Below are positions 5,914 through 14,190 of a DNA stretch of 22,621 nucleotides, one piece after another. The stretch comes from Candidatus Sericytochromatia bacterium (lineage in GTDB: Bacteria; Cyanobacteriota; Sericytochromatia; JACMPN01): NCBI GenBank assembly GCA_014377495.1, contig JACMPN010000056.1, positions 1 to 22,621 of the forward strand, given 5' to 3'. Both the position numbers and the translations under genes were made by a program. The stretch's first letter is position 1. Every line of letters begins with the position of its first letter. The notes beneath the pieces were generated by a model. The model was not told the origin of the DNA. It did no database searches and saw nothing but the letters and a program-made list of their open reading frames with translations.

Positions 5914-7679
5914 GTCGGAGTCTCCAGACGGTCCAAAGCCGGTGTGCGATTGGCCAATGCCGCCCCCGCCGGTCCCGCCGGGACGACGAGCCCGTTCTGC
6001 AGCTCGATGAGGTGATCGGCCCGGGCCGCCGTGCTCAGCCGGTGGGTGATCAAAAGGATCGTCCGCTCGGCAGGACCCTGCAACAGGCGTTCCCATACGG
6101 CCGTTTCGCCCAACATGTCCATGGCACTGGTCGCTTCATCCAGGATCAGAAGGGCCGGATCACGCAGCAGGGCCCGGGCCAGGCTGAGTCGCTGGCGTTG
6201 GCCGCCGGACAGGCGTAATCCACGGTCCCCGACCAGGGTATCCAGACCCTGGGGCCAGGATCGGACCATCTCAGCCAATCCCACGGTCGTCAGGACGTCC
6301 CAGAGGCTTGCTTCCGTCACCTCGGGATTCAGGCAAGCCAGTTGGAGGTTGTCGGCAATGGTCCCATGGAAAAAGACGGCATCCTGGGCGACGAGACTGA
6401 TCCGGCTGCGCCACGCCAGCGGGTCCAGCGTCTGGAGGTCCACCCCGTTCACCCTGATATGGCCCTGGTCCGGTCGAAGCAGGCCGAGCATGAGATTCAG
6501 CAGAGTGGTCTTGCCGGCGCCGTTCGGACCGACGATGGCCGTGACCCCACCTGCTGGGATGGTCGCCGTGACATCGGTCAACACGGCCGTCTGGGCCTCG
6601 TATCGGAATCCGACAGCGCTGAAGGCGATCGCTATCGGCGGGTGCAGGCTAGGCGTGGCCGATCCGACCCTGGTTGGTAATGTGGCCAGATTCCAGACCA
6701 CCTCGATTCGTTCCAGGGCCGCCTGTGCCTGTTGGACCCGCAGGCCAAAGCCCGCCAAACTGCGCAGGGGGCCGAAGAATCGCCATTGATAGGCTGCAAA
6801 GGCCAGCAGGGTGCCAACCGTGATGGCGCCCTGCTCGACCCGCCAGCTACCGTAGCCGAGGACGATCAGGGCATTCAGGCCCATCAGCAGTGAAGGAAGG
6901 GTGCCGGCGACGTTCGACCAGAGCTGCTGACGCAGCACCGAGGCGTTGAACCGGTCGTTCCAGGCGCCGTAGCGGCGTTGTACTTCCGGTTGCAGGTCAT
7001 GGGCCTGGATGTAGGCCGTGCCCTGTAGGGTTTCTGTCAAAAAGGCCATCACCTCACCGGTCTGGCCCCGCAGGTCCCGGGCAATGGTCAGCGTGCGGGG
7101 CCGAAAGAGGCGGGTCGACACGACGAGCAGCGGCGCCACCGTGCAGGCCGCCAAGGCTAGGCGCCAATCGAGGATCAATAGCCATGCGCCGGCGCCGACA
7201 AGTTGCAGTCCCGCCATGGTGATCTGCAGCCCACCGTCCGTCACGGTCCGCTGGATCTCGGCCACGTCGTTGTTCAGGCGGCTGACCAGATCACCCGTGC
7301 GATGCCGCAAGAGCTGGGGCGCTGGGACGAGCAGCAAGTGGGAAAGGATGGCGCCCCGCAGACTGGCGAGCATCGCCAGCGTCCGTTGGGTGTAGACCCA
7401 GCGGGACAGGCCCGAGACGGCCATGGCGGTCAATGACACCGCCATGCCGAGCCCCAACAGGCGCCCGAGCTGGTCGAAGTGCCGGCCGATCAGGACATGA
7501 TCGATCAGTTGCCGGGCCAGCATGGGTGGTATCAGGCCGAGGATCGTTCCCATGAGGCTGAGCCCGAAGACGCCACCGAACGCCGCCCGGTGTGGTCGGA
7601 TGAAGGGGGCGAGACGGCGATAAAGGGCCCGCACGGTACTTGCGGGCGTGGCCGGACGGGGAGGTTGCGACGGTGTCAT
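5910..7679 (-). CDS. qhpF: QhpF-type ABC exporter (fused membrane and ATPase domains)
   Basis: This 589-residue half-transporter has about six membrane helices (residues 30-320, beginning near FGGVFGLSLMGTILGLIPPM). The C-terminal ATPase domain has Walker A GPNGAGKTT (384-392), signature LSGGQRQRLSLARAL (from 490), Walker B LLILDEATS and H-loop LITHRLS. It would act as a homodimer in the inner membrane. In known QHNDH clusters the ABC protein QhpF is thought to export the crosslinked gamma subunit, which lacks a Sec signal; qhpC here also lacks one. The ATG at 7677-7679 starts 28 bp after the U32 gene stop; no strong ribosome-binding site is visible. Its stop overlaps qhpE (ATGA). Sequence alone cannot separate it from other MsbA-like exporters, so the QhpF assignment rests on context. 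Confidence 0.88.
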   Translation of the reverse strand: MTPSQPPRPATPASTVRALYRRLAPFIRPHRAAFGGVFGLSLMGTILGLIPPMLARQLIDHVLIGRHFDQLGRLLGLGMAVSLTAMAVSGLSRWVYTQRTLAMLASLRGAILSHLLLVPAPQLLRHRTGDLVSRLNNDVAEIQRTVTDGGLQITMAGLQLVGAGAWLLILDWRLALAACTVAPLLVVSTRLFRPRTLTIARDLRGQTGEVMAFLTETLQGTAYIQAHDLQPEVQRRYGAWNDRFNASVLRQQLWSNVAGTLPSLLMGLNALIVLGYGSWRVEQGAITVGTLLAFAAYQWRFFGPLRSLAGFGLRVQQAQAALERIEVVWNLATLPTRVGSATPSLHPPIAIAFSAVGFRYEAQTAVLTDVTATIPAGGVTAIVGPNGAGKTTLLNLMLGLLRPDQGHIRVNGVDLQTLDPLAWRSRISLVAQDAVFFHGTIADNLQLACLNPEVTEASLWDVLTTVGLAEMVRSWPQGLDTLVGDRGLRLSGGQRQRLSLARALLRDPALLILDEATSAMDMLGETAVWERLLQGPAERTILLITHRLSTAARADHLIELQNGLVVPAGPAGAALANRTPALDRLETPT

Positions 7680-7707
7680 CGTGGGTCGGGTTCGGTTCGT
7701 GACGGGA

Positions 7708-8688
7708 TCAGCGGTAGTAACACATGTATGTGCTGCTGCAGAGCTCCGGGGTGTTGCGCAACGCTTTGGCCTTGTCCGCCACAGCCTCGGCTGAATCACC
7801 CGCCCGCACCCGGTTCAGCACGGCCCGGGCCAACTGCACGCTGGCCAGCTTGCGCAGGGGCGAGGCTTCGCGGCCGACAATCTTGAGGGAGTCGACGCCC
7901 ATCGCCTGCATCTCGGATAGGGCGCACAAGCCGCAGGGCCCGTTCGGCAGGCCCTTCTCGTTGTTCGAACTGCCGCAATTGTTCAGGTGCCAGAGGAAGC
8001 TCTGATAGGCCTTGTGGTTGGTTTCCCATTGGACGGCGATATCGGCCTTGGCGCCCGGTAACGGCTGCACGTCCATCTGCCAGGGTGTCATGCAGATCGG
8101 ACCGTAGTGGTGGGTGGTCAGGCAGTGCCCTTCCTCGTAGGCACAGCCATCGTTGAGCAGGAAGACTTCGTATTCGACGGGCACATTGGCATCCCGCAGC
8201 ACGCCGATTTCCCGGGCCGACAGATGCCGGGGCAGGATGATCCGGTCGACGCCCAGCTCGGCATACATGGCCGCCGACTCGGCGTTTGTACACGTCCCCA
8301 GGCTGGAGAGGTGGATGCGGATGTCGATATCCGCTTCCCGGATGGCCAGGATCAGGGAGATGTCCGAGATGATCAGGGCCTCGACGCCCACGGCCGCCAC
8401 CCGTCTGGCCATATCGAGGATCAGCGGCATCTGCTCGGCCTTGTAGTGATGGGCGTTCAGGGTCAAAAAGACCGGCACGTCGTGCGCATCCGCCTGGGTG
8501 ACGACGGACGTCAGCTCACTCAAGCCGTGCAAATTTGCCCCATTGGGGTTGCGCCGGTTCAGCCAGTCGTCGGTGGCCTGCGTTTGCACCCACGCCGTCG
8601 GCACGAGGCCACAGTAAATCTCTTCGGCACCACTGCGGATCAGGGGTTCGACTTCATCGACCCGGCTGAGTGGGGCGAGCAGTTTCAT
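7708..8688 (-). CDS. U32-family protein resembling UbiU; candidate CTQ tryptophan hydroxylase component
   Basis: This 326-residue U32-family protein carries the family signature E174-x-F176 ... C182-x4-G-x-C189. The N-terminal half looks like the TIM-barrel strand pattern of the family (MKLLAPLSRVDEVEPLIRSG, EEIYCG). Cysteines C182-x6-C189-x9-C199, with C238 and C252-x2-C255, recall the four-Cys [4Fe-4S] site of UbiU, whose first pair has the same six-residue spacing. UbiU with UbiV hydroxylates ubiquinone rings without O2; other U32 proteins hydroxylate tRNA or rRNA. Despite the peptidase name, proteolysis is doubtful. The start ATG overlaps the stop of the partner U32 gene (ATGA), so the two are probably made as a pair. 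Lying inside the qhp operon between structural and export genes, it may hydroxylate the gamma-subunit Trp. This is inference. Confidence 0.88.
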   Translation of the reverse strand: MKLLAPLSRVDEVEPLIRSGAEEIYCGLVPTAWVQTQATDDWLNRRNPNGANLHGLSELTSVVTQADAHDVPVFLTLNAHHYKAEQMPLILDMARRVAAVGVEALIISDISLILAIREADIDIRIHLSSLGTCTNAESAAMYAELGVDRIILPRHLSAREIGVLRDANVPVEYEVFLLNDGCAYEEGHCLTTHHYGPICMTPWQMDVQPLPGAKADIAVQWETNHKAYQSFLWHLNNCGSSNNEKGLPNGPCGLCALSEMQAMGVDSLKIVGREASPLRKLASVQLARAVLNRVRAGDSAEAVADKAKALRNTPELCSSTYMCYYR

Positions 8689-9539
8689 ACGAGGGCCTCG
8701 ACCGGTTGGGCCAACAGCGAGAGTTTCTTGTCGATGGACAGATCGTAGACCCAGCGCTTGACCCAGTGTTCCGCCTTTTCAAGCAGTGCCAGGCCGCCGT
8801 TATCGGCAAAGAGTGTGTTGCCCTTTTGGCGAATAAAGCCTTTCACCGAGGCATCCTTCAGATCGAGGTAAAACTCCCGGCACGGTTTCGGGCAGGAGAA
8901 ATCCACCAGAAACTTGCGCTGCTGCGGGAAAGGCACGCCGCTGATGGAGCAGATCCGGCCGCTGGTGACGAACTCGAAGGGCACGTGCATGGCCAATGGC
9001 AACGCCGTCTCGATGTCCGGCAGCCGATCGGCGGAGATCAAAGAGACCCCAAAGCGCTGCAACAGGGTCATGTAGCCATCGGTCATCGCACCGGCAGCGG
9101 TGGTTTCAGCGGCCCGGGGGTCTTTGATCTGGCGCCGCAGGGTCCGGCCCAGGATCCGACCGAGCTTGGGGAATTCCCTGCTGAGCAGGCGCAAGGTGCC
9201 CCAGTCGTTCGCCACGACTTCGGCGTCGGGTTCATCCGCCAACCGTACCAACAACGGGCGCAGGGCATTGATGCCCTCGTCGGTGACGGGGGGGGTGGCC
9301 AGAGTGAAGGGGACCTGGCGCACGGCACACCCGGCCAATGCCGTCTCCAATTCTGGCAACGTCGGGATCAGGTGGTGGCAAAACTCATCACCGAGGTACA
9401 ACCGGTTGAAGCGGACGGCCCCTCCGGTGATCAGGTCGGCCGTCCAGCCGGCAGCGGTTTCCCGGATGGCACCTGCGGCAATCGCCCGGGAGAGGTCTTC
9501 CGGGCGTTCGACCGCCAGGGCCCAGGCTCGGTTGGTCAC
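8685..9539 (-). CDS. U32-family protein resembling UbiV; partner of the adjacent U32 protein
   Basis: This 284-residue protein is shorter than its partner and lacks the classic U32 signature. It keeps four cysteines in a UbiV-like order: C54 (YLGDEFCHH), C197 (GRICSI), then C216-x3-C220 (SCPKPC). UbiV has a Cys near residue 39 and three near 180-197, ending with the same x3 spacing, that bind a [4Fe-4S] cluster. The beta/alpha repeats (VRFNRLYLG, VPFTLATPP, AEVVANDWG) fit a U32 barrel. The GTG start is chosen because it overlaps the qhpB stop as GTGA. The pair mirrors the UbiU-UbiV heterodimer, yet the gene neighbours are amine dehydrogenase genes and no ubiquinone gene (such as ubiT) is near. 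C71 is an extra cysteine. Confidence 0.82.
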   Translation of the reverse strand: MTNRAWALAVERPEDLSRAIAAGAIRETAAGWTADLITGGAVRFNRLYLGDEFCHHLIPTLPELETALAGCAVRQVPFTLATPPVTDEGINALRPLLVRLADEPDAEVVANDWGTLRLLSREFPKLGRILGRTLRRQIKDPRAAETTAAGAMTDGYMTLLQRFGVSLISADRLPDIETALPLAMHVPFEFVTSGRICSISGVPFPQQRKFLVDFSCPKPCREFYLDLKDASVKGFIRQKGNTLFADNGGLALLEKAEHWVKRWVYDLSIDKKLSLLAQPVEALV

Positions 9540-10639
9540 GGTTTCTGGATCTCCGTGCCGGTTGGTCCGCCTTCGGCCGGCAGGACGGTGACGTCCCAGA
9601 CCTCGGCGGGCAATTCCAGCTCACGGGTGACTTTCAGGGTCTGGGAGTCCACCTCCGTCAGGTTGGCACCGGAGCTGGACAGATAAAGGTGCTTGCCATC
9701 GCTGCTCATCGTCACGGCATAGTAAGTTTTGCCGTAATCCATGACCCGGGTGACCCGGCGCTTCGTCATGTCGATTTCGAGGAGCTTGTTCATGGTCATG
9801 AACGCCCGTTTGCGGTCCGGGGTCAGCGCCGCCGAAAAGCCGAACTGGCTGTTGATCGGCGGACCGATCTCAAAATGGTCGATGGTGCCGTCTTGGTCAT
9901 CCAGGGTCATCAGGCCCGTGGTCGTCTTTTTGGTGATCGGATCGGTCGTGTAATACGGATAGCCGCTCATGCCGGCAGCCGTTTCGGGGTGGACCCATTC
10001 GGCGTTGATCATGATCTGACCCTCGCCTTCCATCGGCGGCGGGTCGAGGGGGAGGATCTTCTGCACCTTGAGCGTGGCCGCATCGATGTCGTACAGGTCA
10101 CGGCCCATGGCATAGAACCGGGTGCCGCCGACGATCGGCTGCAAATTCAGGATGCCCAGGGGCATGGCCAGGCTGCCGACTTTTTTCTTCGTTTTGAGGT
10201 CCAACGCGACGATTTCAGGCTGACCGAGGTGGAACTTGTCCTGTTTGCCCGTCTCCAGCCCATCGAAGCGGGTGGTGGACAGATAGGCGTAGAGCCGGTC
10301 CTTGAGGACGAGGATGCCGTACATGCGGGCCTTGGTCCGACCGGGATCAGAAAAGCTCAGGGTATCGAGCAGCTTGCCGGAGGCCCGATCCACGACTTCC
10401 AGCAGTTCCCGCTGGCCCGTGAGGATGTACAGCGTCTTGCCGTCCTCACTCATGGTCATGCCCTGTGACAGGCCTTTTGTCGGCACTGTCTGGACGACCT
10501 TGAAGGTCTCGCTGTCGACGACCCAGGTCCCGCCCAGGCCATTGAGGTAGATCAGCTCCCGCGACGGGGCGGCCTGAGCCGGCAGGATTGCCAGCAAGGC
10601 GAGGGAAAGCGTGGTCAAAATGGGTCGGCGCATGGTCAT
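9536..10639 (-). CDS. qhpB: Quinohemoprotein amine dehydrogenase beta subunit
   Basis: This 367-residue protein begins with a Sec signal peptide (MTMRRPILTTLSLALLAILP, cleavage near AQA-AP at about residue 23). It is built from repeated beta-propeller blades, visible as recurring units such as GLSQGMTMSEDGKTLYILTG, then VDRASGKLLDTL and MSSDGKHLYLSSSG. The QHNDH beta subunit is a seven-bladed propeller in the periplasm that packs against the alpha subunit and the buried gamma subunit and helps form the substrate access path. Start ATG and the qhpC stop share one base (TAATG), so translation is coupled. The length agrees with known beta subunits of about 40 kDa. The assignment rests on the gene order as well as on the propeller repeats. 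Confidence 0.9.
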   Translation of the reverse strand: MTMRRPILTTLSLALLAILPAQAAPSRELIYLNGLGGTWVVDSETFKVVQTVPTKGLSQGMTMSEDGKTLYILTGQRELLEVVDRASGKLLDTLSFSDPGRTKARMYGILVLKDRLYAYLSTTRFDGLETGKQDKFHLGQPEIVALDLKTKKKVGSLAMPLGILNLQPIVGGTRFYAMGRDLYDIDAATLKVQKILPLDPPPMEGEGQIMINAEWVHPETAAGMSGYPYYTTDPITKKTTTGLMTLDDQDGTIDHFEIGPPINSQFGFSAALTPDRKRAFMTMNKLLEIDMTKRRVTRVMDYGKTYYAVTMSSDGKHLYLSSSGANLTEVDSQTLKVTRELELPAEVWDVTVLPAEGGPTGTEIQKP

Positions 10640-10947
10640 TACTCGATGAACGTCACGTTGGCCCAGTCCTTTTCGGTGTTGCCGCACTGCGCAACCCAAC
10701 CGCCGTAGTTCGACAGTTCGTCGGGCACCTGTGCCGGCCACCAGCAGTCACTGGAGCAACCATAGATGTCGCGCTGGAATGGCCGGCACAGACCCGCTGC
10801 GCCTTCGTAAGCGTCGGTTTCCCAGCCGGGCTCGAACACCGTGGTGCAGCCGAGGGCCTGCATCACCTGTTCGCTCTGCAACTGCACGTCAGCGGTCGGC
10901 AGTTTGCGTTTGTTCATCGGGCGGAGGTGCCGCCGTTCCTCGCTCAT
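10639..10947 (-). CDS. qhpC: Quinohemoprotein amine dehydrogenase gamma subunit precursor (CTQ and thioether-staple peptide)
   Basis: This 102-residue precursor has a polar, basic leader (about 1-27) without a Sec signal, followed by the gamma subunit. Taking V28 as mature residue 1, all known crosslink sites are kept: C34-E43 (mature 7-16), C54-D60 (27-33), C68-D76 (41-49), and C64-W70 (37-43), the last forming cysteine tryptophylquinone. The catalytic Asp corresponds to D60. The block YGCSSDCWWPAQVPD is nearly the same as in Pseudomonas and Paracoccus as I recall them. An extra cysteine, C88, has no counterpart in those, and the C-terminus is several residues shorter. The ATG overlaps the qhpD stop (ATGA) and the TAA overlaps the qhpB start. 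The leader is expected to guide QhpD and be removed by the QhpE-type protease before export. Confidence 0.96.
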   Translation of the reverse strand: MSEERRHLRPMNKRKLPTADVQLQSEQVMQALGCTTVFEPGWETDAYEGAAGLCRPFQRDIYGCSSDCWWPAQVPDELSNYGGWVAQCGNTEKDWANVTFIE

Positions 10948-12359
10948 TCCTTGCCTCCAGGCCAGACGGCCTCCATCGGTTTGCGTGGGGCCAGCTTGTC
11001 GAAAAAGTCCGGGTTCCCTTCCCAGAGGCGGGCGTAAGTCTCCAGTCCGATATCGATCCAGGCTTGCACAAACGAGCAGTAATGGCTGTTCGAAACCGTG
11101 GCATCGCCCAAGCGGGTCAGGGCCTCGTAGTAGCAGCCACCGCCGCAGACGTGCTTGGCCCAGCAGGTGCTGCAGGGTTCCTTGGCATCGACGTGGACCT
11201 TGGCCATGAAGGGTTGCAGGGCCTCCCAATCGACCCCGGCGCCGAGATCGCCGAACTGGAACCCTTCCACCCCGTTGAAGCGATGGCAGAGGTAGATTTT
11301 GCCATCGACGCTGACGCTGAGGAGACCGAGACCGGCACCGCAGGCGTAGGTCTTGCGCAGGCCGGCATGCAGTTCCTGCCACAAATTCGTGATGTTGGAA
11401 AAACCGATGAACTCGTCTTTGAGGGCGTGCTGCAGGGTTCGCTCCGCCAGAATCTTCAGGCCGGCGAGGACCTGATCCATCTCGTGCGGGTGCAGAAAAA
11501 TGCTATCGCTCGGCGACGTCACGGGCGACAGGCCGACTTCAGCGAAGCCCATTTCATAGAGATGATCGAAGATGCGAACCACATCGGCCCGGTCGTGCAT
11601 TACCGTCACCCGGCAGCCGACGGGGCGGGTCTTGTGGCGGGCGAGCAGCATCTTCACCTTCGGCTCGATCATGGCGTAGGAGCCCATGCCGCCACTGTTC
11701 TTGTAGGGCCGGTTGGCGTCATGGATGTCCGGTGGGCCATCCATGCTGACGGAGACCCCGACCCGGTGCTCGGAAAGGAAGTCCACCCGTTCTTCGGTGA
11801 GCAGGGTGGCGTTCGTCGTGAAGCTGAAATCGATCTTTTTGCCGAGGGCCTTGGCCTTGATCTCCCCTTCGAGGATGACCTGCTCCATGACCGGCCAGTT
11901 CATCATCGGTTCGCCGCCGAAAAAGGTGACATGCACCTTGTCATTGGTGCTGGCGAGCAGGAAATCCAGCGACTGGCTGGCAGTTTCGGCCGTGATCAGC
12001 TTCTTGGGGCCGCCGTACTGTCCTTCATCGGCGTAGCAGTATGTGCAGGACAAATTGCAGTCCTGGGCGACGTGCAAGACCATCGTCGACAACGGAAGTT
12101 GCCTGGTCGGAGCCGGCGGTCCGGCCGGGGCGGCACCGAAGACACCCTCTTCAGTGATCTCCAGCAAGGCGGCGTCCAATTCGGTGGCTGTAAACCGGCT
12201 GGACAGGGCTGCCCGGATCGTCTCGGGATCGGCCCCACCGTGCTGCATGTGGTAATCCACCACGGCCCTGCCCACCCGATCGAGGGACAGCAGGCCGTGG
12301 GTGGAGCCGTTGAACAGGTAGTCACGGCCTTCGGACTGGAACGGTCTGAGAAGTTGCAT
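10944..12359 (-). CDS. qhpD: Radical SAM/SPASM maturase forming Cys-to-Asp/Glu thioethers in QhpC
   Basis: This 471-residue enzyme has an N-terminal peptide-binding-like region (1-90), then the radical SAM cluster motif C101-x3-C105-x2-C108 (CNLSCTYCY). The GGE-like motif FFGGEP follows near 147, and a C-terminal SPASM-type domain has C340, C358, C396, C399, C405, C409 and C428 for auxiliary Fe-S clusters. In characterised systems QhpD makes the three thioether bonds between Cys and methylene carbons of Asp/Glu in the gamma precursor, in the cytosol. It starts 6 bp after the qhpA stop and its TGA overlaps the qhpC ATG, which matches the usual A-D-C-B order. The start ATG at 12357-12359 gives a protein of the expected length. 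Confidence 0.95.
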   Translation of the reverse strand: MQLLRPFQSEGRDYLFNGSTHGLLSLDRVGRAVVDYHMQHGGADPETIRAALSSRFTATELDAALLEITEEGVFGAAPAGPPAPTRQLPLSTMVLHVAQDCNLSCTYCYADEGQYGGPKKLITAETASQSLDFLLASTNDKVHVTFFGGEPMMNWPVMEQVILEGEIKAKALGKKIDFSFTTNATLLTEERVDFLSEHRVGVSVSMDGPPDIHDANRPYKNSGGMGSYAMIEPKVKMLLARHKTRPVGCRVTVMHDRADVVRIFDHLYEMGFAEVGLSPVTSPSDSIFLHPHEMDQVLAGLKILAERTLQHALKDEFIGFSNITNLWQELHAGLRKTYACGAGLGLLSVSVDGKIYLCHRFNGVEGFQFGDLGAGVDWEALQPFMAKVHVDAKEPCSTCWAKHVCGGGCYYEALTRLGDATVSNSHYCSFVQAWIDIGLETYARLWEGNPDFFDKLAPRKPMEAVWPGGKE

Positions 12360-12365
12360 CAGTAC

Positions 12366-14054
12366 CTATCGGATCAGTTTGACCATGTCGGGGGCCGACA
12401 CGTTCAAATAGGCTCTCGCGTGTAAAGGCGATCGGCCTGTGGGTGTATGGGTGGCGACGATCCAGGCATTGCCCGTATGGTCACCCGTATAGGACTTGGC
12501 ATAGGCGGCTTCGTTCGCCGGCATGAACAGCCCGCTCGGGGTCAGGGTGCCGATGTGGGTGATCTCGTCGTCCTCGAAGTCGTTGTAGTACTCCTGCATG
12601 GACCAGGTGGCAGGCACATGGGCGAGGGCAACGTCGTCGTCCGTGTGACGGATGCCGTCGGGACCGTTGCTGTAGCCCATGACCTCGAAGGGGACGCCGT
12701 CCTTGGGCACTTTGATCCCGCCCAGGCGGGCGACGGCCCGCTCCGGGGTCACCCTGATGTAGTCGATGCCTTTGGCGACGATGATCCGGTCATCCATGCG
12801 CATCGGCTTGTCGCCCTCGTGGTGGGCAGCGCCGAGCGTAAGCGAGAGCGCTCCCAGTCTGGCTTTGGGACCGACGTTCATCGTAAAGCCGATGTGGGTG
12901 GCATCGATGTTGCGGCGGCTGAGGAACGTCACGCCGGCATCCGCCGGTAGCGGGTGCCATTGCGACGGGGCCGGGCCATTGGTGGTAGCGATGATCTCGA
13001 CCTTACCTTGGCCGGGGGTGACCCAGGCGGGGCTGAGCCGCAGCACGGTGGGCAGGGCGGTCTGGGTGCGCAGGCGGGAGCCCCGCTCCTGACCGTAGAG
13101 GTGCTGCTCGTGGGCCGTCTGCCAGGAACCGACCAATTCAATGCGTTGGCCCTGCAGGCCTTTGCCGGGCAGGCCGATCGTGTAGCTGGCGGTGACGGCC
13201 CTGCCGGCGGTTGGCCACTCACAGCGCAGGGCGCCGCCGCCGTAGAGCGTGGCTTTGCCGGTCAGCGTGTCCTTGCGACCGTCGGCATAGGTGACGGCCC
13301 GGGTCAGGGTGTAGTCATCGTCGCCCGTGGCGATCAGCGTCATGCGCGCTTCGTAGTCGCCGGCCATGGGTTCATGTCCGGTGACGATCCATGTGCCCCC
13401 GGCATTCAACGCCCCACGCTGCTGCTGCCAGGCCCGCCAGTCGGCGGAGTCGAAGGGCAAGGACTTCGCCAAGCCCTTGGTTGCCATTTTGGCAGATTCC
13501 GACCAGTGCATGTCCCGGTAGCTCTGGGTCAGGGCGGCCGTGAAGCTGCCCAGGTGGAAGTCGTGGATGTAGGACCAGGAGTCCGGGCTGCGCCGGTGGG
13601 AGGCGATCTTGGCGTAGCTGTGGCAGCTCACGCAGGTCTGTTTGAAGTCGGCCTGCTGACCCGGACTGGGGATCGATTCCTGGATATTGGCGGCCGGACT
13701 GACGGCCAGATAGCCGATGGCGGCGTTTTCGTCGGGAGTCAGCGACTGGTGCTTGGTGATCTGCTTGACGGCCGCTTTGCGCTCGGTGGCGCTGAGCACA
13801 TAGCCCCGACGGCCCATGCGCCGCATGATGTTGTCCCACTCTTCGGGGGTGGCCCGTACGCCGTCCAACCGGGGCATCCGCCCGTCCGCATTGACGCTGT
13901 GGCACCCAATGCAGGTCGTCCGGAAAATCTCCGGGCCCTTGGCGGGCTTGGCCGCCGCCTTGGCCGGAGCGGCCTGCGGCCGCGTTGCCAGCAGGGTGCC
14001 GGCTACAAGGGCGGACAGGCAGGAAATCGCACTGGAGCGGTGCAGCTTAAGCAT
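12366..14054 (-). CDS. qhpA: Quinohemoprotein amine dehydrogenase alpha subunit (di-heme cytochrome c)
   Basis: This 562-residue protein has a Sec signal peptide (hydrophobic stretch about 8-24, cleavage near residue 29). Two c-type heme sites follow, CIGCH (48-52) and CVSCH (141-145), in an N-terminal di-heme domain. The rest consists of beta-rich domains, with segments such as GGTWIVTGHEPMAGDYEARM and LSPAWVTPGQGKVEIIATTNGP, matching the additional barrel and Ig-like domains of the QHNDH alpha subunit. It accepts electrons from CTQ during oxidation of primary amines and passes them to a periplasmic acceptor. It is the first gene of the operon, behind a clear promoter. The ATG at 14052-14054 is supported by the signal peptide, though no good ribosome-binding site precedes it. 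Confidence 0.95.
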   Translation of the reverse strand: MLKLHRSSAISCLSALVAGTLLATRPQAAPAKAAAKPAKGPEIFRTTCIGCHSVNADGRMPRLDGVRATPEEWDNIMRRMGRRGYVLSATERKAAVKQITKHQSLTPDENAAIGYLAVSPAANIQESIPSPGQQADFKQTCVSCHSYAKIASHRRSPDSWSYIHDFHLGSFTAALTQSYRDMHWSESAKMATKGLAKSLPFDSADWRAWQQQRGALNAGGTWIVTGHEPMAGDYEARMTLIATGDDDYTLTRAVTYADGRKDTLTGKATLYGGGALRCEWPTAGRAVTASYTIGLPGKGLQGQRIELVGSWQTAHEQHLYGQERGSRLRTQTALPTVLRLSPAWVTPGQGKVEIIATTNGPAPSQWHPLPADAGVTFLSRRNIDATHIGFTMNVGPKARLGALSLTLGAAHHEGDKPMRMDDRIIVAKGIDYIRVTPERAVARLGGIKVPKDGVPFEVMGYSNGPDGIRHTDDDVALAHVPATWSMQEYYNDFEDDEITHIGTLTPSGLFMPANEAAYAKSYTGDHTGNAWIVATHTPTGRSPLHARAYLNVSAPDMVKLIR

Positions 14055-14089
14055 GGCGTAAACTCGATCTCGGGCGCTAAGGTATTACA

Positions 14090-14118
14090 ACATTAACAGC
14101 CAGGTGCAGGGCCGTCAA
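14090..14118 (-). promoter_or_regulatory. Predicted sigma-70 promoter of the qhp operon
   Basis: On the minus strand, TTGACG (14118-14113) is separated by 17 bp from TAATGT (14095-14090). Transcription would start near 14083, about 30 nt ahead of the qhpA ATG. No operator-like palindrome or linked AraC-type regulator is visible; in Paracoccus an AraC-family regulator (QhpR) is linked to the operon. Confidence 0.5.
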
Positions 14119-14190
14119 ACGCCGTAATGATTGGCCAAATGCCCGTGAAAAAGCCATCTCGGGGCGAATTTGCACCGGTTTCGGCCCAAA

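Noticed and set aside
7708..9539. U32 pair as ordinary ubiquinone-pathway ubiU/ubiV
   Set aside because: No ubiT or other ubi gene is adjacent, and both genes are coupled by overlap or short gaps to QHNDH genes. Not excluded, but less likely.
10731..12425. Long plus-strand open frame opposite qhpC and qhpD
   Set aside because: It is antisense to genes with clear catalytic motifs, and its His/Gly/Asp-rich translation is typical of a high-GC shadow frame.
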